Source of the DNA: an uncultured Bacteroidota bacterium
GTDB lineage: Bacteria > Bacteroidota > Bacteroidia > Chitinophagales > S012-47
Direction of reading: 5' to 3'
NCBI GenBank assembly: GCA_913062655.1
Contig: CAJXXO010000110.1
Span: 1-7,924 of the forward strand
DNA: 7,924 nt
Part shown: positions 1 through 7,044 of the stretch, one piece after another
Layout: every line of letters starts with the position of its first letter
Numbering within the stretch: the stretch's first letter is position 1
The notes under the pieces: generated by a model
What the model was told of the DNA's origin: nothing
Databases searched by the model: none
What the model saw: the letters and a program-made list of their open reading frames with translations, nothing else
Program-made: the position numbers and the translations under genes

Positions 1-2
1 AA

Positions 3-79
3 GGTCCGGTAGTTCAGTTGGTTAGAATGCCTGCCTGTCACGCAGGAGGTCGCGAGTTCGAGTCTCGTCCGGACCGCCA
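3..79 (+). tRNA. tRNA-Asp (anticodon GTC)
   Basis: A full cloverleaf can be drawn. The 7-bp acceptor stem pairs 3-9 (GGTCCGG) with 69-75 (CCGGACC). The D arm has a short stem (12-15 with 25-28) and the loop carries the usual GG. The anticodon stem CCTGC/GCAGG (30-34 and 42-46) encloses the loop CTGTCAC, with GTC at 37-39. The T stem (52-56 with 64-68, one G-T pair) encloses a TTCGAGT loop. The discriminator is G76 and CCA is encoded at 77-79. GTC reads the aspartate codons GAC and GAU. All conserved positions appear intact, so this should be functional. No other tRNA lies in the window; a co-transcribed one could lie to the left, where only two bases are visible. Confidence 0.97.
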
Positions 80-90
80 ACAAGCACAAA

Positions 91-120
91 GCCTCGCAAC
101 ACTGCGGGGCTTTTTTGTTT
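91..120 (+). terminator. Rho-independent terminator after tRNA-Asp
   Basis: An 8-bp stem, GCCTCGCA (91-98) with TGCGGGGC (103-110), contains one T-G wobble pair. It closes a 4-base ACAC loop and is followed directly by six T (111-116) and then GTTT. It starts 11 bases after the encoded CCA, so it most likely ends the tRNA transcript and insulates the downstream sugar-porter gene. The sugar porter therefore needs its own promoter within about 60 bases, or some readthrough. Confidence 0.9.
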
Positions 121-179
121 CTTACCTACCTCATAAAAATCCCCTAATTTCCCGTCTCTGTTTTACTAAATCGAGGGGT

Positions 180-1583
180 ATGTCGAAGAGTGTATTGCTG
201 GTGTTGATCACGGCTGTAGCGGCTTTGGGCGGCTTGTTGTTTGGCTACGACACGGGTGTTATCAATGGAACACAATTTTACTTCAGTAAGTATTTCGAAC
301 TCGATCCGGCCATGAAAGGCTGGGTGGTAGGTAGTGCGCTGCTCGGTTGTTTGGGTGGTGCCATTGCTGCCGGACCATTGGCGCGGTACCTGGGCCGTAA
401 GTATACCCTCGTTTTGGCAGCCCTTTTGTTTACGGTATCAGCAGCCGGTTCGGGTATGCCTTCTTTTCTGCCACAGGAGGTATCGCTATTGGTTGTCTTT
501 AGAATTATCGGAGGTTTAGGCATTGGGTTGGCGTCCATGGCTGCACCGACTTACATAGCTGAGATTGCCCCGGCCAAGAAACGAGGCGTGTTGGTTACCT
601 TTTATCAGTTGGCCATCGTTACCGGATTTTTTGTGGTATTCCTGGCCACCTATTTTATTGGTTCGGGCTTCTCCGAGGCGGAGAACGTGTCAGAAGGCTG
701 GCGCTGGATGTTTTGGTCGGAATTGATTCCTTGTACGCTGTTTCTTTTCCTCACCTTTCTTATTCCACGCAGTCCTAGGTGGCTGGTATTACAAGGCCGG
801 GAAGCGGACGCAGAGCGGGTGCTGGGAACCTTGCATAACGCAGAAGTGGCTGGGCAAGAGCTACTGGAGATCAAAAAATCTGTCCAAAAGGAAGAGTGGC
901 AACAACAACGTAGTGCTTCCATCTGGCAAAAGGCGGCTCTGCCTATTGTACTCATCGGCACCGTGCTTTCCGTATTGCAACAGTTTACCGGCATCAATGC
1001 GGTGCTGTACTATGGTGGCGACATTTTTGAAAAGGCGCTCGGCTATGGGCAAGAGGATGTATTGCAACAACAGATCTTACTGGGTGCGGTGAATTTCCTC
1101 TTCACCTTCGTAGCTATGTTTACCGTGGACCGTATCGGTAGAAAGCCGTTGATTTACCTTGGCTCGTTCGGCATGCTCACCGGTTTCCTGCTGTTGGGGG
1201 GATCACTTTATCTAGATCGAGTTGGTTTGGTATCTCTGGTGGGTGTCTTGCTATTTATTGGATCATTTGCCTTGAGCATGGGGCCGGTTGTATGGGTGAT
1301 GTTGTCGGAAATGTTTCCCAACAAGATTCGCAGTGTGGCCATGTCGGTGGCGGTAGCAGCACAGTGGGCCGCCAATTACCTGGTGTCGCAGAGCTTTCCC
1401 ATTATTGCTGAGAGCGAAGCGAACCTGGAAGGGGTTTGGAACCGATCGCTGCCCTATGTGATTTTCTCCATTTTCATAGTAGGCATCATGGTGTTTACCT
1501 ATCGCTATTTGGTGGAGACCAAAGGCAAGTCCCTTGAAGAGCTCGAAGAGGTGTGGGCAGAAAAGTATGGGCCCATCGAATAG
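180..1583 (+). CDS. Sugar porter family MFS transporter (XylE-like sugar:H+ symporter)
   Basis: Inner-membrane secondary transporter of 467 residues, a usual length for bacterial sugar porters, with about twelve hydrophobic segments. It probably imports a monosaccharide with protons. Family signatures in order: GGLLFGYDTGVING (17-30) with D24 at the position of the XylE proton-coupling Asp27; RYLGRK (69-74); a PESPR-like motif changed to PRSPRW (196-201); QQFTGINAVLYY (267-278); DRIGRK (317-322); GPVVWVMLSE (368-377); AVAAQW ending at W396; and ETKGKSLEELEE near the C-terminus. Aligning by eye with XylE, the sugar contacts Gln168, Gln288, Gln289, Asn294, Trp392 and Gln415 correspond to Q143, Q267, Q268, N273, W372 and Q395. 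XylE Gln175 is replaced by F150. The ATG at 180 is chosen because it puts the first membrane segment at the N-terminus as in XylE, and because the frame further upstream runs into the tRNA. A G-rich stretch (173-178) lies too close to the ATG to be a normal Shine-Dalgarno sequence. The substrate (xylose, glucose, galactose or arabinose) cannot be settled from sequence. The next gene converges with no spacer. Confidence 0.93.
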   Translation: MSKSVLLVLITAVAALGGLLFGYDTGVINGTQFYFSKYFELDPAMKGWVVGSALLGCLGGAIAAGPLARYLGRKYTLVLAALLFTVSAAGSGMPSFLPQEVSLLVVFRIIGGLGIGLASMAAPTYIAEIAPAKKRGVLVTFYQLAIVTGFFVVFLATYFIGSGFSEAENVSEGWRWMFWSELIPCTLFLFLTFLIPRSPRWLVLQGREADAERVLGTLHNAEVAGQELLEIKKSVQKEEWQQQRSASIWQKAALPIVLIGTVLSVLQQFTGINAVLYYGGDIFEKALGYGQEDVLQQQILLGAVNFLFTFVAMFTVDRIGRKPLIYLGSFGMLTGFLLLGGSLYLDRVGLVSLVGVLLFIGSFALSMGPVVWVMLSEMFPNKIRSVAMSVAVAAQWAANYLVSQSFPIIAESEANLEGVWNRSLPYVIFSIFIVGIMVFTYRYLVETKGKSLEELEEVWAEKYGPIE

Positions 1584-3065
1584 TTACCAGGCACGGGACA
1601 CTGTCTGCGCAAAGGTCTTACCATTATCCAGGGTAATCTGTTCCACATAGCGGTTGCCTGTCGGTTGGCCGATTTTACGACCCAGCAGATCAAAATAGCT
1701 GCGGTGCACCTCAGTGGCATTCCTCACTTCAATGATGGGTGATTTATCCCGTTTTCCGTTAAAATCGTACTCTACAATGCGGTAGTAAGCACTCTGGTTG
1801 TAATCGAGGCGGTAGGTGTAGCGATCATTGCCGGTGGCCGGTACCTTGGCAATGGTTGTAAAGCGCTGGCTTTCATCCATCCGTTGAATCTCATAATAGT
1901 CGCTCTGATGTTCGGCTACCTGCCATTCCAAAAATGTATGCTCGTCAGTCACCCAGCCGGCTACCGACAACCAATCTACTGCTAATAGAAAACCACCGCA
2001 AGGCTGTATGTTCTGCGGTACACCTAATCTCGTAGAGGTACCACTGATTAAGGTATGGGCATTGCTGTTGTAATTAGCTGCTGCCCCAACGCCATCAGGA
2101 TTTTCAACACCAAACATTCTGTTACTAAAGGCGGAAATGCCGTAAATCGCACCATCTTTTGCCAATTGAATCTGTCCTCCAATCTGGCTCATGTTCGATA
2201 TACTGCCCAGGTTATAGACCACACCAGAGCTAAGATCAATCTGACGAATTCGGCCATTGAATTTCCGCTCGGTATAATAGACCAATTCGCTGTTGGGGCT
2301 AAACTCTACACCGTAGGGATCAGTAGCGCTATAGTTGGTCGGGTTGGAAATCGTGCCCGTCACGTTGTCAAAGTCAAAAACCTCAACAAACCCACTACCA
2401 TCAAATTCAGTCACTGCCAATTTGGTACGGTCTGGTGATACTTTCATGCATCCAATACAATAGGTTAGGGTGTTGGACCCAACAGTACTGACAACAGGTG
2501 AACCTATGCCACTAGCCGTAAGCAATCGTGCTTCAAATTGATTGGTGCCACACACCTGGGTGATGATCCAAACATCTTCGCAATTATCATGCATGCATGC
2601 GGTTATCTTTTCGGTATACCCCGTGCCGATCAAATTACCCTTGCTGGTTACGGCACCCATTCCACCATTTGCCGACATATCTACAATGGTGTAACGAAAG
2701 TCTTGCGAGGTAGAATAATCATTAATGGTAAAGACATAAAAGAGGCTATCGCTGCCTGGCATCTGTACCGTCACCAATTGACTATTGCTCAGGTGCCCAC
2801 CAATATTGGTACCGTTAGACATCACACTTCCGGTGGCATCAAAAATGGTCTCACCATCGGTATGGAACAGTATGTTGTTCCCATCCGAAACCACTGCATT
2901 CCCCTCCTGAACATCCATATTTGGAGGTGGTACAAAGTTGTTGGGATTGGTATTGTAATTGACACCACTATTGCGATCCATGATCCAATTGGCATCAAAA
3001 TTAACTTGCCCTACTACGAGGGCGGGCCAAACCATTAGGCCTAACAGAAACAATCGAGCGCCCAT
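1584..3065 (-). CDS. Secreted beta-propeller protein with degenerate T9SS-type C-terminal region
   Basis: A 493-residue exported protein. Residues 1-19 form a signal peptide (MGARLFLLGLMVWPALVVG, cleavage likely before Q20). Residues 20 to about 355 are propeller-like, with repeated strand motifs such as EGNAVVSDGNNILFHTDG (54-71), MKVSPDRTKLAVTEFDG (207-223) and GVEFSPNSELVYYTE (252-266). This resembles the secreted module common in Bacteroidota that often precedes sorting domains. Residues 362-450 look like a fibronectin-III-type domain (FLEWQVAEHQSDYYEIQR, YYRIVEYDFNGKRD). The last 40 residues, with YFDLLGRKIG (457-466), resemble the start of a T9SS type A sorting domain but lack its usual basic K-x-x-x end, stopping at SRAW. 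The ATG at 3065 is preferred over a GTG 33 bases upstream because it directly begins the signal peptide. There is no Shine-Dalgarno sequence; the leader is T-rich. A cysteine group (C157, C162, C172, C203, C206) stands out. The ligand or function is unknown. Confidence 0.85.
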   Translation of the reverse strand: MGARLFLLGLMVWPALVVGQVNFDANWIMDRNSGVNYNTNPNNFVPPPNMDVQEGNAVVSDGNNILFHTDGETIFDATGSVMSNGTNIGGHLSNSQLVTVQMPGSDSLFYVFTINDYSTSQDFRYTIVDMSANGGMGAVTSKGNLIGTGYTEKITACMHDNCEDVWIITQVCGTNQFEARLLTASGIGSPVVSTVGSNTLTYCIGCMKVSPDRTKLAVTEFDGSGFVEVFDFDNVTGTISNPTNYSATDPYGVEFSPNSELVYYTERKFNGRIRQIDLSSGVVYNLGSISNMSQIGGQIQLAKDGAIYGISAFSNRMFGVENPDGVGAAANYNSNAHTLISGTSTRLGVPQNIQPCGGFLLAVDWLSVAGWVTDEHTFLEWQVAEHQSDYYEIQRMDESQRFTTIAKVPATGNDRYTYRLDYNQSAYYRIVEYDFNGKRDKSPIIEVRNATEVHRSYFDLLGRKIGQPTGNRYVEQITLDNGKTFAQTVSRAW

Positions 3066-3339
3066 AGCTAAAAAAATTTGGGGTAAACAATGGACCACTC
3101 TGTTAAGAAGTGGGGTATTTACATGTTGGTATTACGGCCTAGCTATCAAGGGGGTTACGAGAGAATACACGACTTTATTACATGATGGTTTTCACCTATA
3201 GCCGGTAGTGCGGGCCCCGGAAGAATGGGAAAAGGTCGGATAATGCGTCTTTTCTCCTAAATAGCTTACCCTTACTTAATCGTCAATACAAAAAAGCCTG
3301 ATTTTCTTACCTGTACGCAAGGAGCTGATGGACAGTAGT
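3066..3339. other. Intergenic region between two minus-strand surface-protein genes
   Basis: 274 bases separate the stop of the 1234-residue protein from the start of the propeller protein. I found no plausible gene. On the minus strand a short weak stem (CTTGC/GTAAG) and a T-run (complement of 3290-3295) lie about 45 bases after the stop codon, but they are not adjacent and do not make a clear terminator. No good match to the Bacteroidota promoter pattern (TTTG, then about 19 bases, then TAnnTTTG) is visible. The gap is long enough to hold a promoter for the downstream gene, so cotranscription is uncertain. Confidence 0.5.
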
Positions 3340-6300
3340 TTACCGCAACAAGGTAATATTTCCCTGGCGTTGCTCCTGTTGTCCGTAGGGCGTACTGTAG
3401 CGTAAGCGATAGATGTAAACTCCTGCGGGTAATGGCTCGCCATTCAGCCGGCCATCCCAGCTAACGGTGCCTATTTCATCGGCTACCATAGCTCCCCACC
3501 GATCGAATACCTGGAAACGATGGATAATGAAATCCCTGGGCAGTTCTGCGGTAAACAGGTCATTGCGACCATCTCCATTGGGCGAGAAGGCATTGGGTAG
3601 GGTAAGCAGTGGCGCCTCTTCCACTGTAATAAACACGCTATCCATAGCCAGACAGCCGAGTGCGCTGTAAGTGGTCAGGGTAAACCAGGTGGAGTGTTGT
3701 ACCTGACCCTCGGTGGTGAGTTGGGTTGGGTTCGCAAGGTAACTACCGGGGTGCCATTGATGGGCAGCTCCATCGCTTTGGCCTTGAAGGGTGAACGGTT
3801 GGTAAGGATACACAGTCTGGTCTGCACCTGCATCCAGCATAGGAAGGGGCGCCACCGGCACTTCAAAGCGAATTGTGTTGGTGCATCCTCTGGCATCTTG
3901 TCCTCTGAAGCTGTACCGCGTGGTAGCCGCTGGGAGGAGATGGAGTGTGCCATTTTGCAGTGCCACCAAGTCACGGCCCGGATACAGGGCGACATTAGCC
4001 AATTGAGGGTTGAAGGAAAGTGATGCGGTGTCGCCCGGGCATATCGTATCCGGTGGTGATAGTTGTAAATCAGGACGTGGCCAGAGGTCTATGGCCACCG
4101 AGTCGATCCCCTGGCAGCCCCACTGATCATTGATGGTAACCACTACAACAGTTGGCACGGACGGTTTTACCCACGTAGCCTGACACGATGGGCATCGCAA
4201 TGATTGGTGGTTGGCGGACCAATTCCAGTTTTGCCCCGCCTTACTAACGAGCTGCACACTGTCGCCCTGACATAAAGTGGTGTCCTCCATCAAGTCAGGA
4301 TGGGGTAGGGGCTTTACCGCTACCGTTACTGCTGTAGAGTCTGTACAGCCAAAGCTATTGGTACCGCTTACTTGAAAAGTGGTGGACTGCCTGGGGGTAA
4401 TTACCGGATCAGGACATTTTTGACAGGATAAAGCGGTGTGGGGTGTCCATTGATAGTGCTGTGCGCCACTCACCATTACGTTGACAGATTGCCCTTCACA
4501 CACGTAGGGTTGGGCTGGAGAGACGGTTAAATTGGGTGTGGGCTGCACGGTGATGGGAAAGGCCGTATCTCCCGGGCAGCCATTTACGTCCACATATTGT
4601 GCCTTTACAAGGGTAGTATTGGCAAATTGTCCTTGTGTCGTGAGGCAGGTGTCGCAAGGGAAGGCGCTAGCTGGATGCCATTGCACCGACTGCACCTGCT
4701 GTATCGCTACCTGTGCCGGTGCTCCCTCACAAACGGTTGTATCATAGCTCAATGTAATTGGTTGCTGCGGGTAAAAGGTGATCGCTACCGAATCCCGGGC
4801 TTCGCATTGATATTGATTAAATGCGGTCACCGTGTATTGTCGGCTGGCAGAAGGTGTGATGAGTGGGTTGGGGCAACTGGTGCATGAAATGTCGATGGCC
4901 GGCTGCCACTGGTAGTGGCTACCACCAGACGCCAGCAACGCCACATTGCCGCCTTGGCAAACGGTAGTGTGGGTGGGCGTCAGTTGGAGCTGTGGATTGG
5001 GATGGGGGGTTAACACAATGGTGTCATACACCTGACAGCCTAGAAAAGAGGTGGCGGCTACAATAAGGGTATCTGTATCCAACAAAGGATAATCTAATCG
5101 TTGGCCTTGCCCAATGACTTGTCCACCGTGCTGCCAGATCACCGATCCAGATGTTTGGGCTTGTAGGCTAACTGTATCACCTGCACAGACAGGAGCATTG
5201 TGCTGAACGGATAAGGGCAATGGGGGCGCCACCTGGAGGGTATGCATAGCCGCTGCTGTACAGCCGTTTGTATCCGTTCCTGTAACGGTGTAGGTAGTGG
5301 ATTGCTGTGGTTGCACGGATACATTTGCCCCAGTGTGCTGTCCGGGTAGCCATTGGTATTGTTGGGCGCCTTGTGCCAAAAGAGTGGTCGTAGCGCCTTC
5401 ACAAAGTAGACTATCGCCCTGGATGGTCAGACTTGGAGAGGGATGTACGGTTATCCATTCGGTTACAGAGTCTTGGCAACCCAGTGCATTGATTACCAAT
5501 AGCCGTGCCGGATAGGTGCCAGGCTGGTTAAAAACCCTGGATAATTGCTTTGTATTGATGGAAGTCTGCCCGTTGATTCGCCATTTTCGGTAGGTGATCT
5601 TTGAAGCATGGGCCGTACTGCTATCTTCAAAAGGAATATACGCGCCAACACACCCATCCTGAGCGGCTATATGCGCTTCCGGAGCCGGCTGGTAGGGTAC
5701 CTGTCTCGTGGTAGACACTACGCAACCGGAGTCTGTTTGAATGGTTAACGTAACAGGATAATGGCCGGGTTGGGCATATTGATGTTGGGGAAATTGTTGG
5801 GTACTGGTTGAGCTATCACCAAAGTCCCAGTGCCAACTGGTTACATTACCTTCGTAGGCTGCCGATAAATCTGTAAAAACAATATCGGGCCGTTTGCAGG
5901 GAGGAGAGAACAGGAAGGACGCTTCAGCACCGGGCCGGATGATAACAGTGGTGTAGGCGGTGTCGACACAGCCAAATTGATTTTTTGCAATAAGTCTTAC
6001 TTGATATTCTCCTGTGTCTGGGTAAGTGTAGGAAGGCTCATAGAATAGTGATTTGTCCTGTGTTGTGGTAGGATCACCAAAATCCCATTCGAATTGTGTG
6101 GCATTTCGACTCCGATTGTCAAACTGAACTTTATAAGGGGGACAGTATAACGTGTCAACCACCGGTGCAATTGCTGCCATTTTTTGACAGGTAATGACGT
6201 TGAATTGGAAATCTCTAAGGTAAGTGCCAATAACTTTTCCTTTGCGATACTCTGTAATGCATATACCTACAACAAATTGGCCTTGCAAAGTAGGATGGCC

Positions 6301-7044
6301 TGTCAAAATACCAGTCACAGGGTCAATCTGCATGGGGGGAAAGGAAGGCAGAGGGTAAAGGGCATTATAGCCATTGGCATACACTACTGGTGTAAATGGT
6401 GGTGGAGCGGGGGGATTAGGCTTCGCCACCCCATTTTGCGCTCCATTGAATGGCGTACATAAACTATAGCTCAGGGAATCGCCATCTCCGTCTGTTGCCG
6501 ATTGGTCTACCACTAAAGGCTCGCCAACGCAAACAGCTATGGGAGGGAACTGCTTGAATACTGGACTTGTATTACCGCCAGGAACATTGCTGGTACCTGG
6601 TACATGTGCCGTGTATGTGGCCCCACTTGCATTAGGCTGTACGATATTTAATATCGTTCGATTTCGGCAGCATCTCTGGTACACTAAATCATATCCTCCG
6701 CTAGAGGGAGGCAGATAAAGTGTATCTCTATATATTCCTTTTTGTACACAAATGGTGGGGGGTATAATTACACAGGGGTTCTGTAAAGCAGGCTGCAGCT
6801 TAGTTACGATCGGGTCAGCTAGGGATAATGTACGGTATAGTTGCCCATTGGCCCTGTATACGCCTACATAAGCCGGATTGTCAAAATTGGGTATTCCATA
6901 ATAGCAGTCGCGATATACAGTAAGTGTTACCTCATAGCGATGAGACCCCAGGTGTCGGTAACTAATGAATCCACCAATGATATGCGATGCCGACAAAGAC
7001 ATCGATACCATACCTAAAAGAAAGGTTAGAACCAGCCGCCTCAT
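3340..7044 (-). CDS. Large T9SS-secreted surface protein with PKD and Ig-like repeats and type B sorting domain
   Basis: A complete 1234-residue protein, probably exported by Sec, carried across the outer membrane by T9SS and held at the cell surface. Signal peptide: 1-20 (MRRLVLTFLLGMVSMSLSAS). Residues about 20-286 form a conserved Bacteroidota N-terminal domain of unknown role, with SHIIGGFISYR, YEVTLTVYRDCY, VYQRCCRNRT (121-130), a Ca-binding-like TDGDGDS (184-190), a proline-rich stretch and DPVTGILTGHP (241-251). Two PKD domains follow, with WDFGD at 320-324 and 406-410, then a third PKD-like unit (about 455-533) lacking that motif. Eight Ig-like modules span about 535-1142, typically starting (V/L)C-x-G and ending in GC. 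Four of them carry a CxxC. The C-terminus (about 1148-1234) is the CHU_C / gliding-motility-associated domain: LPNAFSPNGDGRNDLF, FDRWG, WDGRLNGEPLPAGVYIY, ending GNITLLR. Adhesion, gliding or matrix roles are typical guesses for such proteins; none is shown here. The ATG at 7044 directly begins the signal peptide; no Shine-Dalgarno sequence is seen. Upstream lies a paralogue, 103 bases away. Confidence 0.93.
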   Translation of the reverse strand: MRRLVLTFLLGMVSMSLSASHIIGGFISYRHLGSHRYEVTLTVYRDCYYGIPNFDNPAYVGVYRANGQLYRTLSLADPIVTKLQPALQNPCVIIPPTICVQKGIYRDTLYLPPSSGGYDLVYQRCCRNRTILNIVQPNASGATYTAHVPGTSNVPGGNTSPVFKQFPPIAVCVGEPLVVDQSATDGDGDSLSYSLCTPFNGAQNGVAKPNPPAPPPFTPVVYANGYNALYPLPSFPPMQIDPVTGILTGHPTLQGQFVVGICITEYRKGKVIGTYLRDFQFNVITCQKMAAIAPVVDTLYCPPYKVQFDNRSRNATQFEWDFGDPTTTQDKSLFYEPSYTYPDTGEYQVRLIAKNQFGCVDTAYTTVIIRPGAEASFLFSPPCKRPDIVFTDLSAAYEGNVTSWHWDFGDSSTSTQQFPQHQYAQPGHYPVTLTIQTDSGCVVSTTRQVPYQPAPEAHIAAQDGCVGAYIPFEDSSTAHASKITYRKWRINGQTSINTKQLSRVFNQPGTYPARLLVINALGCQDSVTEWITVHPSPSLTIQGDSLLCEGATTTLLAQGAQQYQWLPGQHTGANVSVQPQQSTTYTVTGTDTNGCTAAAMHTLQVAPPLPLSVQHNAPVCAGDTVSLQAQTSGSVIWQHGGQVIGQGQRLDYPLLDTDTLIVAATSFLGCQVYDTIVLTPHPNPQLQLTPTHTTVCQGGNVALLASGGSHYQWQPAIDISCTSCPNPLITPSASRQYTVTAFNQYQCEARDSVAITFYPQQPITLSYDTTVCEGAPAQVAIQQVQSVQWHPASAFPCDTCLTTQGQFANTTLVKAQYVDVNGCPGDTAFPITVQPTPNLTVSPAQPYVCEGQSVNVMVSGAQHYQWTPHTALSCQKCPDPVITPRQSTTFQVSGTNSFGCTDSTAVTVAVKPLPHPDLMEDTTLCQGDSVQLVSKAGQNWNWSANHQSLRCPSCQATWVKPSVPTVVVVTINDQWGCQGIDSVAIDLWPRPDLQLSPPDTICPGDTASLSFNPQLANVALYPGRDLVALQNGTLHLLPAATTRYSFRGQDARGCTNTIRFEVPVAPLPMLDAGADQTVYPYQPFTLQGQSDGAAHQWHPGSYLANPTQLTTEGQVQHSTWFTLTTYSALGCLAMDSVFITVEEAPLLTLPNAFSPNGDGRNDLFTAELPRDFIIHRFQVFDRWGAMVADEIGTVSWDGRLNGEPLPAGVYIYRLRYSTPYGQQEQRQGNITLLR
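3619..5442 (-). repeat. Array of eight Ig-like protein modules (about 70-76 residues each)
   Basis: This is a protein-level repeat within the 1234-residue surface protein; the DNA copies have diverged. Approximate module bounds by residue are 535-605, 610-680, 683-757, 763-833, 837-910, 913-987, 991-1065 and 1068-1142. The shared pattern is a first-strand cysteine (C548, C620, C696, C772, C849, C925, C1002; absent in the eighth), a central YQW or equivalent, a TTYTV-like strand, and a closing cysteine (C595, C670, C747, C823, C900, C977, C1054, C1131). Modules 3-6 add a CxxC pair (721/724, 797/800, 874/877, 951/954). The first and last cysteines probably form the module disulfide, which is inference. 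Confidence 0.75.

Noticed and set aside
114..152. Bacteroidota-type promoter for the sugar porter (TTTG at 114-117, TAATTTCC at 145-152)
   Set aside because: The spacing of 27 bases is too long and the -7 element matches poorly; the TTTG also lies in the terminator T-tract.
18..179. Extension of the sugar-porter frame upstream to position 18
   Set aside because: It would translate most of the tRNA-Asp gene and its terminator, and put 54 unrelated residues before the first membrane segment. The ATG at 180 matches family N-termini.
1567..1576. ATGGGCCCAT palindrome near the convergent stops
   Set aside because: A perfect 10-base palindrome with no loop or T-run, within codons for the sugar-porter C-terminus; not a terminator and no reason to call it an operator.
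2538..3038. Plus-strand open frame of 166 codons antisense to the propeller gene
   Set aside because: No recognisable domain, no leader or Shine-Dalgarno sequence, and it lies opposite a gene with a clear signal peptide and domain pattern. Other antisense frames, such as 7389-7805, 2055-2438 and 650-997, were dropped for the same reason.
3066..3098. GTG start at 3098 for the propeller protein
   Set aside because: It adds eleven residues before a signal peptide that begins cleanly at the ATG at 3065, and the start is a GTG.
3289..3325. Intrinsic terminator after the 1234-residue gene
   Set aside because: The T-run on the minus strand is preceded by CAGGC, but the matching GCCTG is not upstream. 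The only stem found (CTTGC/GTAAG) is 5 bp with a wobble and is not next to the T-run.
3619..5442. CRISPR or DNA tandem repeat array
   Set aside because: The periodicity is only at protein level (modules of about 70-76 residues). There are no short identical direct repeats with regular spacers.
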